Assembly: GCF_902499175.1 (NCBI RefSeq)
Contig: NZ_CABVQC010000020.1
Location: forward strand, 1 to 64,000
Direction: 5' to 3'
Length of the DNA stretch: 64,000 nucleotides
Source of the DNA: Burkholderia aenigmatica
Lineage (GTDB): Bacteria > Pseudomonadota > Gammaproteobacteria > Burkholderiales > Burkholderiaceae
Shown here in pieces: positions 1 through 8,091 of this stretch. The first letter of the stretch is position 1, and each line of letters starts with the position of its first letter. A program made the position numbers and the translations under genes. The notes beneath the pieces are model-generated. The model was not told the origin of the DNA, did no database searches, and worked only from the letters and a program-made list of their open reading frames with translations.

Positions 1-210
1 GTCGCGACGGCGCCCGCACCGCGCCGCGCGCGGCGGCGGGGCGCCGTGTGGTGGTCGGGAGCGGCATTCGCGGGCGTGGGCCTGGCCGGCGCGCTTGCGG
101 GCGCGGTGGCCGTGTCGATGCTGATGCTCGGCAGCGTGCCGCCTTCGCATGAGCCCGGCTATCTGACAACGACGTTCGGCGGACCGAGCGTGGACTGGAG
201 TGATGAATGA
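1..210 (+). CDS. C-terminal part of a membrane anti-sigma-factor-like protein (partial)
   Basis: The reading frame is open from the window edge and ends at TGA 208-210, so only the last 69 residues are seen. An arginine-rich stretch is followed by one hydrophobic segment (about residues 17-48) and a short tail ending WSDE. That layout, a cytoplasmic part then one membrane helix and a short periplasmic tail, fits the C-terminus of a zinc-finger anti-sigma factor. The next gene starts inside its stop codon (ATGA, 207-210), and that gene is of the periplasmic metal-sensor type often found downstream of an ECF sigma/anti-sigma pair. The N-terminal domain that would prove the family lies outside the window, so the name rests on context. 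Confidence 0.5.
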   Translation, partial: VATAPAPRRARRRGAVWWSGAAFAGVGLAGALAGAVAVSMLMLGSVPPSHEPGYLTTTFGGPSVDWSDE

Positions 211-710
211 GTGAGCGTGGCTGGAAATTCATCCTCGTCGGTTCGGTCGTGCTGAACGTATTCATGCTCGGCGCGATCGGCGGCGGCGCGTATCAGTGGT
301 TCTCGACGCATCGCGACCTGCGGGCCGCGGGCGCACCGGCGTCGCGCACCGCATTGCGTTTCGCTGCGAACGAATTGCCGGATACGCGCCAGCAGGAATT
401 CGCCGCGGCACTGAAGGCGGCGCGCAAGGACGGCCGCGATTTCGCGCGGGAAGGGCGCGACGGCCGGATCACCGTGCTGGATCTGCTCGCCGCGCCGCAA
501 CTCGATCGTACGGCGATCGACGCCGCGCTCGACCGCACGCGTGCGGCCGATACCGCGCTGCGTGCGCAGGTCGAGCGCAGCGTCGTCGATTTCGCGGCGA
601 CGCTGACGCCGGACGAGCGCGCGAAGTTCGTCGACGGGTTGCGGCGTAGCGGTAACTGGCGGCTGCCGCCGAAGTTGCAGAAGAAACAGGGCGACGCGGC
701 GAGCAAGTAA
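207..710 (+). CDS. Periplasmic heavy-metal sensor-like protein (Metal_resist/CpxP-like)
   Basis: The 167-residue protein has one N-terminal membrane anchor (about residues 7-28) followed by a charged, helix-rich periplasmic domain with regularly spaced Arg, Ala, Glu and Leu. It ends in a stretch resembling the LTPDERAKF motif seen in CpxP/Spy-like and Metal_resist (PF13801-type) proteins. Family members sense or buffer metals or envelope stress and are often encoded with an ECF sigma factor and its anti-sigma factor. ATG 207 overlaps the upstream stop by 4 bases, indicating translational coupling. The exact signal is not visible, and no His/Met-rich metal-binding cluster stands out. Confidence 0.6.
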   Translation: MSERGWKFILVGSVVLNVFMLGAIGGGAYQWFSTHRDLRAAGAPASRTALRFAANELPDTRQQEFAAALKAARKDGRDFAREGRDGRITVLDLLAAPQLDRTAIDAALDRTRAADTALRAQVERSVVDFAATLTPDERAKFVDGLRRSGNWRLPPKLQKKQGDAASK

Positions 711-714
711 ACAA

Positions 715-742
715 ACGCCGCGCGGGCGACGTGCGGCGGCGT
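715..742 (+). terminator. Weak terminator-like hairpin
   Basis: ACGCCGC (715-721) pairs with GCGGCGT (736-742) just after the stop of the metal-sensor-like gene and is followed by GCCGTTTC. There is no real T-tract, so this is a weak candidate. Confidence 0.35.
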
Positions 743-857
743 GCCGTTTCAGTGATGCGCAACGCGTACGCGGAAGGCATGGCCGTCCATGCTGGCAGGC
801 AGGTGACAGCGAAGGATTACAAGAGGCAACCGCGACTGCACCACACGGCGCGCACGT

Positions 858-1664
858 TCAACGAGCGAGCATCCACGCGGAGATCGCGTCGACCACGCCG
901 CTCTCCAGGCCATTGAAGCCGTGATAGGCAAACGCCTCGCACGGATCGCCCCGGGACGTGCCGCCCGACACGATCATCAGGTCGGATTTCGGCGACTGGT
1001 CCAGCTTCTTCATCAGCGTATCCGTTTCGGACACCGGACAATTCCTGCAGCCGTCTTTCTCGTGATGCACGACGAGCACCGGAATCCTGAGGCTGGCAAG
1101 GTTCATGTCCGTGACCGCCGTACCCCCTCTGTCTTCGCGGAGGATGGTGGACGTCAGCACGATACCGTCGGGCCCGCCGCCGCCGGCCAGTGCAATCGCA
1201 ATGGCGGCGGCGGACTGGGTGCCGCGGCTCGTTCCGACCAGCCAGACCGGTACGTGGAGTTGCTCTCTCAACCAGGCGATCACCGCACGCGCGTCGTCGG
1301 CATGTTCCTTCGACAGTCGAAAACCGTTGAGGTAGGGCGCGGATTGCCGGTCGCTCGGTGCATCGATCACTGCGACAGCGATGCCGTCCTTCACGAACAA
1401 CTGCCGGGTGCGGACGAGAAAGTTGCCTCCACCCCATCCGAATCGTCCGGATGGATCGAGCTGCAGCCCGCCGTGTCCGCCGGCATAGAGAATGGCCGCG
1501 GCCTTCGGCGCGTCCGGTGCGATGAAGAGAAACCGTTGGGTCACGCCGGGACGGGTCGGAATGTCGACGACCTTGGGCGGGTTCTGCGCATGCGCCGGAT
1601 AGCCGTGCAGCGTCAGTGCGACTGCAAGCAACCACGCGCCGGTCCAGCGCGTGGGCGGACGCAT
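858..1664 (-). CDS. Secreted alpha/beta hydrolase
   Basis: The 268-residue protein begins with a signal peptide (short basic start, hydrophobic core, then a cleavage-like PAHAQ). The mature part is an alpha/beta hydrolase: the nucleophile elbow GTSRG lies about midway, an Asp follows in HHEKDGC, and a late His sits in AYHGFNG, giving a plausible Ser-Asp-His triad. It is therefore a periplasmic or extracellular esterase or related hydrolase of unknown substrate. The frame stays open far upstream, but ATG 1664 gives the natural signal peptide. ATG 1715 is an alternative with a longer n-region, and neither has a strong ribosome binding site. The gene lies downstream of, and in the same direction as, the small secreted protein gene at 1856-2221. 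Confidence 0.65.
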   Translation of the reverse strand: MRPPTRWTGAWLLAVALTLHGYPAHAQNPPKVVDIPTRPGVTQRFLFIAPDAPKAAAILYAGGHGGLQLDPSGRFGWGGGNFLVRTRQLFVKDGIAVAVIDAPSDRQSAPYLNGFRLSKEHADDARAVIAWLREQLHVPVWLVGTSRGTQSAAAIAIALAGGGGPDGIVLTSTILREDRGGTAVTDMNLASLRIPVLVVHHEKDGCRNCPVSETDTLMKKLDQSPKSDLMIVSGGTSRGDPCEAFAYHGFNGLESGVVDAISAWMLAR

Positions 1665-1855
1665 CGAACCGAAGCAACGAATCCGCGCGCGCAAGCTGAC
1701 GGGAAGAGTGGGCATCGTAGTGGCGGCCAGCGCATTCCACTGTGGCGGGCGGGAATGCGGCAGCTTCTCCTGGTCAATGTCGTGGCGCCACGTCGACGCG
1801 AGGTGTGCCGAGCCGTGGCTGCCCGAGCGCTCGTATTCGTTCCGACGCGCGGCGT

Positions 1856-2221
1856 TCAATGCGATTCGACGAACTGAATGATTTCGCCGTTGTCGCGCCT
1901 GAGATAGAGTTCGTCGCCCTTCACGCGAACGTCGTTGCACGAGTACGGGATCTTGCTGCCCTTGCTGCAGACCTTGCCGTCCTCGGCTTTCCAGTCGCCG
2001 TGATCGGCGAACCCCTGGCTCGACTTGAAATCGTAGTCGCCGCCGTTGCCGTACTGGACATGCCACTGGGTACCGTCCGCCAGTTTGATGTCGAATGCCT
2101 TGCCCGCGAGACGTTGCTGGATGTCCGATGCAGCAGGCGTGGTGGCCCCTTCGGGAAAGGCCGATTGAGCGGCGAAAGCGATAGCGGGAGTCAGCAGGAG
2201 GAGGGCGAGCAGCTTGGTCAT
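1856..2221 (-). CDS. Small secreted protein of unknown function
   Basis: The protein has 121 residues. Its N-terminus is a clear signal peptide (MTKLLALLLL then AFAAQ). The mature part is rich in Gly, Asp, Lys and aromatic residues, with two cysteines (VCSK and SCND) that could form a disulfide, and short alternating strands suggesting a small beta domain. GGAG stands 7 bases before ATG. I do not recognise the family with confidence; it resembles small periplasmic DUF proteins. The exported alpha/beta hydrolase gene follows on the same strand. Confidence 0.6.
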   Translation of the reverse strand: MTKLLALLLLTPAIAFAAQSAFPEGATTPAASDIQQRLAGKAFDIKLADGTQWHVQYGNGGDYDFKSSQGFADHGDWKAEDGKVCSKGSKIPYSCNDVRVKGDELYLRRDNGEIIQFVESH

Positions 2222-2663
2222 GGTCAGTCTCCGGGTGTACCGAATTCTTGCTTTGGGTCAAGACGCCGAAACTCCCTGACGCGCGGGGCGATACATGCCA
2301 TTGAGTCTAGGTGGCTTTCGGGGAACGGCAAGCGCCGGGCACCTGCGGCCGGCAAGGCGTCATTTCAGGCGTTCAGGAGGGTTTCGGTCGACGCGCCTTC
2401 CGATCGGCGCCGTGCCGGTCAGGCTGGTGAAAGCCCTTTAACCGAATGTCGAAACGTGCCGTCCTCCGCAGGGGCACGGAACCGCGATACGGCGGAGCGA
2501 TCCACCGGGTCGCTGCATTCGTCAGCCGAATCCGCGACGGGAATTCGAACGGCAACACGCACGCATTCGCCGCCGCGCGACGCACCAGAAATATTCGTGT
2601 TCCCGGCGACGGATTTTCCGCCGCCCGACGTTAAACACGGGTACGCATCGCGAGAGCCCCGTC
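2222..2663. other. Intergenic region, no gene recognised
   Basis: This 442-base gap separates the divergent small secreted protein (-) and DUF1800 (+) genes. Short open frames here lack ribosome sites and recognisable domains. It presumably carries the two divergent promoters, but no convincing -35/-10 pair was seen. Confidence 0.4.
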
Positions 2664-4058
2664 ATGGACCACCCGAACGACATCACACCGGCCGCCATCG
2701 CGCTGAACCGTTTCGGTCTCGGCGCGCGGGCCGACGAAGCGCCGCCTGCCGACCCGAAGGCGGCGCTCGTCGCGCAATTCGACCGTTACGACGCGCGGCC
2801 CGCCGCGTGGGCCGGCGAGCCCGACGCTGTCGCGCTTGCCACGCGCTTCGCGAACGCGCGCAACGCAATGACGGCCAACGATCCGGCAACGAAGCGCGCG
2901 ACCGAGCAGTCGATCCGGCGCGACGGCAACGACATGTATCGCAGCGCCGTCGTCGCGCGGCTGAACAGCGCGCTGATCACGCCCGCGCCGTTCGTCGAGC
3001 GGCTCGTGCATTTCTGGGCGAACCATTTCGCGGTTTCGGTCGACAAGGGGCCGGTGGCGGCCTATGCGGGCGCGTTCGAACGCGACGCGATCCGCCCGCA
3101 CGTGCTCGGCCGTTTCGAGGACATGCTGGTTGCCGTCGAGCAGCATCCGGCGATGCAGCTCTTCCTCGACCAGGCGCGCTCGGTCGGCCCCGACAGCCCG
3201 GCCGCGCTGCGTGCCGAAGCACGCGATCCGTCGGCGAAACGCGGGCTCAACGAGAACCTCGCGCGCGAAATCATGGAGTTGCACACGCTCGGCGTACGCA
3301 CGGGTTACACGCAGGCCGACGTGACGGAATTCGCGCGTGCGCTGACCGGCTGGAGCATTGCCGGCGGGCGCGGCCCGCAGCCCGGCGACGCGGCGCCCGG
3401 CGCGTTCGTGTTCCGCCCGAAACTGCACGAACCCGGCGCACGGGCCGTGATGGGGCGCAGCTACGACCAGCCCGGCGAAGCGCAGGCGCGCGCGATTCTG
3501 TACGACCTTGCGCATTCGGAGGCGACCGGCCGGCATATCGCGTTCCAGCTGGCCCGCCATTTCGTCGCCGACAATCCGCCGCCCGCGCTGACCGACCGGC
3601 TCGCCCGCGCGTTCGATGCGAGCGGCGGCGATTTGCCGACCGTCTATCGCGCGCTCGTCGATGCACCCGATGCGTGGTCGCCGGTCAACCGCAAGTTCAA
3701 GACGCCGTGGGAGTGGGCCGTGTCGTCGCTGCGCGGGCTTGGCTGGCGCGACACGGGCGACCTGAAGGCTGCGCCGCTGCTCGCGCAGCTCGGCCAGCCG
3801 GTGTGGCGGCCCGGTTCGCCGGCCGGATACGACGACGTTGCCGCGAGCTGGGCCGCGCCCGACGCGCTCGTGCGCCGCGTCGAGCTTGCGCAGCGGCTGG
3901 CCGCGCGCACCGGCGACCGGCTCGATCCGCGCGCGCTCGGCAACACGCTGCTCGCCGGTTCGTTGAGCGCGCCGACGGCGACCGCGCTGTCGCGCGCCGA
4001 AAGCGCGACCACGTCGCTCGCGCTGCTGCTCGTCTCACCCGATTTCCAACGGAGATGA
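2664..4058 (+). CDS. DUF1800 family protein
   Basis: The 464-residue protein fits DUF1800: an N-terminal ALNRFGLG motif, HFWANHFAVS in the first third, then the block NLAREIMELHTLGV with TEFARALTGW. The family is usually encoded beside a DUF1501 protein, as here, and its biochemical function is not established. No signal peptide is visible, whereas the partner has a Tat signal. The stop overlaps the leader of the DUF1501 gene, so the two form an operon. Length is normal for the family. Confidence 0.85.
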   Translation: MDHPNDITPAAIALNRFGLGARADEAPPADPKAALVAQFDRYDARPAAWAGEPDAVALATRFANARNAMTANDPATKRATEQSIRRDGNDMYRSAVVARLNSALITPAPFVERLVHFWANHFAVSVDKGPVAAYAGAFERDAIRPHVLGRFEDMLVAVEQHPAMQLFLDQARSVGPDSPAALRAEARDPSAKRGLNENLAREIMELHTLGVRTGYTQADVTEFARALTGWSIAGGRGPQPGDAAPGAFVFRPKLHEPGARAVMGRSYDQPGEAQARAILYDLAHSEATGRHIAFQLARHFVADNPPPALTDRLARAFDASGGDLPTVYRALVDAPDAWSPVNRKFKTPWEWAVSSLRGLGWRDTGDLKAAPLLAQLGQPVWRPGSPAGYDDVAASWAAPDALVRRVELAQRLAARTGDRLDPRALGNTLLAGSLSAPTATALSRAESATTSLALLLVSPDFQRR

Positions 4059-4060
4059 CC

Positions 4061-5218
4061 ATGGCACTGTCCCGCCGCCAATTCCTGAGCGTGGCCGCCG
4101 CTGGCGCAGGCGCGATCCTCGTCGCGCCGCGGATCGTGTTCGCGAACGTCGCGACCGACCGGCGCTTCGTGTTCGTGATCCAGCGCGGCGCGGCCGACGG
4201 CCTGAACATCGTCGTCCCGTATGCGGAGCCTGCGTACGCGTCGCTGCGCGGCCCGCTCGCGATCGACGCGGCGGCCGCGACGCGGCTCGACGGCACGTTC
4301 GCGCTGCATCCGTCGCTCGTGCAGACCGCGCAGTTGTACCGCGACGGGCAGGCGCTGTTCGTCCATGCGATCGCGTCGCCGTATCGCGACCGTTCGCATT
4401 TCGACGGCCAGAACGTGCTCGAGACGGGCGGCCGCGCGCCGTACCAGGTGAAGGACGGCTGGCTGAACCGGCTCGCCGCGCTGCTGCCGGCCACGCGCGA
4501 AAGCGCGATCGCGTTCGCGCCGACCGTGCCGCTCGCGTTGCGCGGCACCGTGCAGGCCGCTTCGTACGCGCCGTCGGGGTTGCCCGCCGCGCCGGACGAC
4601 CTGCTCGCGCGCGTGTCGGCGCTCTACGAGGCCGACGCGCAGCTCGGCCCGCTGTGGCAATCGGCGATGGACGCGCGCGGCCTCGCCGGCGATGCGCATG
4701 CGCGGCAGGATCCGGCGGGTGTCGGCAAGCTCGCCGCGACGTTCCTCGCGCGCGACGACGGCCCGCGCATCGCGATGATCGAGACGGGCGGCTGGGACAC
4801 GCACAGCGCGCAGAACGCGCGGCTCGCGAATCAGCTGAAAGCACTCGATACGATGCTCGCCGCGCTGCGCGACGGCCTTGGGGCCGCGTGGCAGCAGACC
4901 ACGGTGCTGGTCGCGACCGAGTTCGGCCGCACGGCTGCCGCGAACGGCACCGGCGGCACCGATCACGGGCAGGCGTCGGTCGCGATGCTCGCGGGCGGTG
5001 CGGTCGCCGGCGGCCGCGTGATCGCCGACTGGCCGGGCTTGCGGCCGGGTGACCTGTACGAAGGGCGCGACCTGAAGCCGACCGCGTCGCTCGACGCGCT
5101 GATCTCGGGCGCCGCCGCCGAAAGCCTGCGGCTCGATCCGCACCGCACCGCGTCCGCGCTGTTCGCGGAAAGCGGTGCGACGCGGCCGATGAGCGGGCTG
5201 GTTCGCGGAGCCGCGTGA
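4061..5218 (+). CDS. DUF1501 family protein with Tat signal
   Basis: The 385-residue protein begins MALSRRQFLSVAAAGAGA, a classical twin-arginine signal, so it is probably exported folded to the periplasm. The body shows DUF1501 features: VFVIQRGAADGLN near the start, HFDGQNVLETG in the middle, and the METGGWDTH-like and TEFGRT motifs that resemble the alkaline-phosphatase/sulfatase superfamily core. GGAG at 4051-4054 is placed for ATG 4061; the in-frame ATG at 4055 abuts the site and is unlikely. DUF1800/DUF1501 pairs are widespread in proteobacteria without a settled role. Confidence 0.85.
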   Translation: MALSRRQFLSVAAAGAGAILVAPRIVFANVATDRRFVFVIQRGAADGLNIVVPYAEPAYASLRGPLAIDAAAATRLDGTFALHPSLVQTAQLYRDGQALFVHAIASPYRDRSHFDGQNVLETGGRAPYQVKDGWLNRLAALLPATRESAIAFAPTVPLALRGTVQAASYAPSGLPAAPDDLLARVSALYEADAQLGPLWQSAMDARGLAGDAHARQDPAGVGKLAATFLARDDGPRIAMIETGGWDTHSAQNARLANQLKALDTMLAALRDGLGAAWQQTTVLVATEFGRTAAANGTGGTDHGQASVAMLAGGAVAGGRVIADWPGLRPGDLYEGRDLKPTASLDALISGAAAESLRLDPHRTASALFAESGATRPMSGLVRGAA

Positions 5219-5277
5219 CGCGCGGCGTTGCCGTTTCGGCACTGAATCCATCCACTACACAACAGGGAGAATGCAAG

Positions 5278-5499
5278 ATGTTGAAGATGCGATCCGTTTC
5301 GCTCGCCGTGCTGGTCGCGGCCAGTGCGACGCTGCTGTCCGCGTGCGTGGTCGAACCCGTGCGGCCGCCGCAGCCGGCGCCGGTCGTCGAGGTACCGACT
5401 CCGATGCCCGCGCCAGGCTATCGCTGGGCGAAGGGGCATTACCGGTGGGCCGGCAATCACTGGGCGTGGGTGCCCGGGCACTGGGTGGGCGTGTACTGA
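5278..5499 (+). CDS. Small YXWGXW-repeat-like lipoprotein
   Basis: The 73-residue protein has a lipoprotein signal ending LLSAC (lipobox), a Pro-rich linker, then a C-terminal run of aromatic repeats (YRWAKGHYRWAGNHWAWVPGHW) of the YXWGXW-repeat type. It should be lipid-anchored in the outer membrane or periplasm. GGGAGA stands about 8 bases before ATG 5278, and this start gives the signal peptide. Its role is unknown; such proteins are common small envelope components in Burkholderiales. Confidence 0.8.
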   Translation: MLKMRSVSLAVLVAASATLLSACVVEPVRPPQPAPVVEVPTPMPAPGYRWAKGHYRWAGNHWAWVPGHWVGVY

Positions 5500-5677
5500 T
5501 CGGGCGTAACGTGCCCCGCGGCGCGGGTGCGGAAGAGGCGGAGCAGCGTATTGAAATGCGATGCGCGTTGGCCTAAGCTGCCGGATCGCGGCGACGGGCA
5601 TCCGGCGATGGGCTTCCCCGTTCGTCCGTCACGGCGAGCCGATCCACGGCCGCCGTTTTCTACCTCACGGCACCCAC

Positions 5678-6076
5678 ATGAAAGCATGGCTCGTTGCGCT
5701 GGCCGTCGCGGCCGGCATGACCGGCGCGCACGCTGCGTCGTTCAACTGCGCGAAAGCATCCACGTTCGTGGAGCGCGAAATCTGCGCCAATCCGACGCTG
5801 TCGCGTCTCGACGATGCGCTCAACGCGGATTACCAGCACATGCTCTACGACTTCAGCAACTATCCGGTCGAGGATCCGCCGGAGTATGAGCAGTTCATGG
5901 CGACCCAGAAGGCATGGCTGAAGGCGCGTAACCGCTGCACGACGACGCAGTGCCTGATCGACAGCTACCGCAAACGCATCGACGTGATGTGCGGGCAAAT
6001 CGACTGGCAGGTGAAAGGCGATCGCGCGAAATGCCGCAGCAATGGCGGCCTGGGCGGGCTCGAACTCGATCACTGA
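5678..6076 (+). CDS. LprI-like secreted protein (lysozyme-inhibitor LprI domain)
   Basis: The 132-residue protein has a signal peptide (MKAWLVALAVAAG to AHAA) and a mature domain with the LprI (PF07007-type) pattern: SFNCAKAST near the start, ICANPTLSRLDDALN, then a helical stretch with QKAWLKARNRC and CLIDSYRKRI. Six cysteines follow the signal peptide, consistent with disulfides. Family members are periplasmic or surface proteins, and mycobacterial LprI inhibits lysozyme, but function in proteobacteria is mostly unproved. ATG 5678 was chosen for the signal peptide; the frame is open further upstream. Confidence 0.75.
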   Translation: MKAWLVALAVAAGMTGAHAASFNCAKASTFVEREICANPTLSRLDDALNADYQHMLYDFSNYPVEDPPEYEQFMATQKAWLKARNRCTTTQCLIDSYRKRIDVMCGQIDWQVKGDRAKCRSNGGLGGLELDH

Positions 6077-6122
6077 GCGCGGACACGTTGCGCGAGCCGG
6101 GATCCGTCAGGCCGGTGCGGGC

Positions 6123-7316
6123 CTACCACCCGATCCGGTGCTTCTCCTCCGTCTCGCGATGCCGCCAGTCGTCGTCCGCGTGCAGGTACTGGCTCGTCGT
6201 CGTGAGCGACACGTGGCCGAGGTTGTCGCGCACGAGCCGCAGGTCGACGCGGCCGTCGGCCATGTGCGAGCCCGCGCTGTGGCGCAGCCAGTGCGCGGAC
6301 GCCTGTTCGAGCACGCGCGCCTGCTGCTCGCCGGCTTCGCCGTTCGCGCGCAACCGGTCGGCCGCATGCCGGAACACCTGCTTCACGATCCCGTGCAGCG
6401 CCGCGCGCGTGAGCGGCTTGCGCGTCTGGCCGACCGGCAGCACGAGCGGCGTGGGCTCGCCGTCGGACGGCAACGCGGACAGGCCATGCGCACGCCGGTA
6501 GCGCGACAGCTCGGCCATCATTTCGTCGGTGGCCGGCACGAGCCGCTGCCGGCCGCCTTTGCCCGTTACGTCGAGCCACCAGCGGTCGCGCCCGTCCGCG
6601 TCGCGCCGGCAGAAGAACTGGCCCATCGTCGTGTCGGCCGCTTCGGTGATGCGCAACCCGCCGAGATACAGCAGCGTGAACAGCCAGCGCGCGCGATCCG
6701 CATGGAAGCCCGCCCGCGCGTCGTCGCGCGGCATCGCGGCGATCGCGTCCTTGACCGACTGCCACAGCGGCTGCCCGAGATGGCGCGTGACGCGCGGCGC
6801 GGGCCGGCGCTGCCGCTGCCGCGACAACGCGAGCGGATTGCCGGCCAGGTAGCCGGCCTGCACGAGCCACGAGAACATCACGTTCAGGATCACCAGTGCC
6901 TGCCGCTGGCTGGCCGCCGACAGCGGCCCGTAGAACGGCCGCCAGCGCGGATCGTCGCGCGGATGCTTGCGTCCGCCGTTCGCGCACCACAGGTCGGCCG
7001 GCGCGGGGGCGAGCAGGAACTGCCGGTACACGATCAGATCTTCGTGCGTGAGCGACGACAGCGGCTTGCCGCACGCGATCACGGCCCACAGCAGCAGGCG
7101 TTCGGCTTCCTTGCGATAGTTCTGGAACGTGGTCGGCGTATCGACGAAGCGTGCGAGCCATGCGCGCACCGCGTCGAGATCGTTGGTCGCGGCAATCTGC
7201 GGATGTGCGCTGTTCGAGCGGTTGGCGCCCGTGCGTCCGTCGAGCGCGGCCGGCACGGTCAGCGCATCGATCGGCAGCGGGCGCAGCGCGGTGTCGGACG
7301 GAACGGGTGAGGTCAT
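6123..7316 (-). CDS. Site-specific tyrosine recombinase (phage-integrase family)
   Basis: The 397-residue protein has an N-terminal SAM-like DNA-binding half (TFQNYRKEAERLLLW, then AASQRQALVILNVMFSWL) and a C-terminal catalytic half. All expected catalytic residues are present: Arg222 in GGLRITE, Lys253 in TGKGGRQR, His342 and Arg345 in HWLRHS, His368 in NLGH, and Tyr377 in SQYLH. It should therefore be active. No att repeats, tRNA or mobile cargo are next to it, so it looks like a resident chromosomal recombinase. ATG 7316 is preferred; ATG 7385 would add 23 residues, and neither has a good ribosome site. Confidence 0.85.
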   Translation of the reverse strand: MTSPVPSDTALRPLPIDALTVPAALDGRTGANRSNSAHPQIAATNDLDAVRAWLARFVDTPTTFQNYRKEAERLLLWAVIACGKPLSSLTHEDLIVYRQFLLAPAPADLWCANGGRKHPRDDPRWRPFYGPLSAASQRQALVILNVMFSWLVQAGYLAGNPLALSRQRQRRPAPRVTRHLGQPLWQSVKDAIAAMPRDDARAGFHADRARWLFTLLYLGGLRITEAADTTMGQFFCRRDADGRDRWWLDVTGKGGRQRLVPATDEMMAELSRYRRAHGLSALPSDGEPTPLVLPVGQTRKPLTRAALHGIVKQVFRHAADRLRANGEAGEQQARVLEQASAHWLRHSAGSHMADGRVDLRLVRDNLGHVSLTTTSQYLHADDDWRHRETEEKHRIGW

Positions 7317-7701
7317 GCGAAGCGGGGTGCGCTGCGCGGATCGTACGCTGGGAGCCGGGCGGACGAACGCAGCGCGATCAGGCATATCGGGAAGCGCCGA
7401 TGGTACACGATTGCCACGCGGCGAACCGGCCGGCGACGATCACTTCGGTCAGCCGACGGCATGCCATTCGGCAACGTCCCGACGAGCATCGCCTGTCGCG
7501 TGACGCCGATCGGCGAAAGAATCGCTGCATGCGCGGCCCGCTGGCGGCGATGACTGCGGCCGAACCGGCCCACCGTAACGTGACGCCTCGCAAGCGACAT
7601 CCGGTGAACGAGGGGCAGATCGATGACTGTAAGCTATCTGTGAACTTTCTCGTTGCACTGGCCGTCTAAACGGCCCTCCAACGCTTCCTGAGGACCATCC
7701 G
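7317..7701. other. Intergenic region with a perfect inverted repeat, no gene recognised
   Basis: This 385-base gap lies between divergently transcribed genes. The only structured element seen is the 16-base inverted repeat at 7660-7675. No supported coding frame was found. Confidence 0.4.
7660..7675. repeat. Perfect inverted repeat upstream of lipoprotein gene
   Basis: GGCCGT-CTAA-ACGGCC is a perfect 6+6 inverted repeat ending 26 bases before the ATG at 7702. It could be an operator or a small leader hairpin. No T-run follows, which argues against a terminator. Confidence 0.45.
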
Positions 7702-8082
7702 ATGATTCGCCCATCCAGAACGCTGCTCGGCGCGGCCGTCATTGCCGCCAGCACGCTCCTCGTCGGATGCCAGACCGACGCAGTCGCCACGTCGCCGAAC
7801 GCGGTGCGCCCGGCCGATGCCAAGCCGGTGACCAGGACCGTCTATGTCGCGCCGCAATCCGCGCGCTGCACCGGCGTCGCGCCGATGGAGTGCCTGCAGG
7901 TGCGTAGCAGCCCGAGCGAGCCGTGGAGTCTGTGGTACGCCGGCATCGAAGGCTTCGCGTACCAGCCCGGTTACCTGTACACGCTTGAAATCGACGAATA
8001 CCGCGTCGCGCAGCCGCCGGCCGACGGCTCGTCGATCCGCTGGGTGCTCAAGCGCGTCGTCGAGCGCCGTCCGGCGAACTGA
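7702..8082 (+). CDS. DUF4377-type lipoprotein
   Basis: The 126-residue protein starts with a lipoprotein signal ending LLVGC. The mature domain carries the DUF4377-like pattern: a Cys in ARCTGVAPMECLQVR, then IEGFAYQPGYLYTLEI, and a C-terminal SSIRWVLKRVV. The family consists of small envelope lipoproteins of unknown role. GAGGA lies about 9 bases before ATG. It is transcribed away from the recombinase gene and towards the convergent MFS gene. Confidence 0.75.
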   Translation: MIRPSRTLLGAAVIAASTLLVGCQTDAVATSPNAVRPADAKPVTRTVYVAPQSARCTGVAPMECLQVRSSPSEPWSLWYAGIEGFAYQPGYLYTLEIDEYRVAQPPADGSSIRWVLKRVVERRPAN

Positions 8083-8091
8083 CGGCCGCGC

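Noticed and set aside
1742-5218. Very long + strand open frame of 1,158 codons
   Set aside because: It only joins noncoding frame to the real DUF1501 gene (from 4,061). Upstream it is a shadow of the - strand genes and of DUF1800, with arginine-rich nonsense sequence.
6123-7316. Tyrosine recombinase considered as an island integrase
   Set aside because: No tRNA, att repeats or mobile cargo lie beside it; it looks like a stand-alone chromosomal gene.
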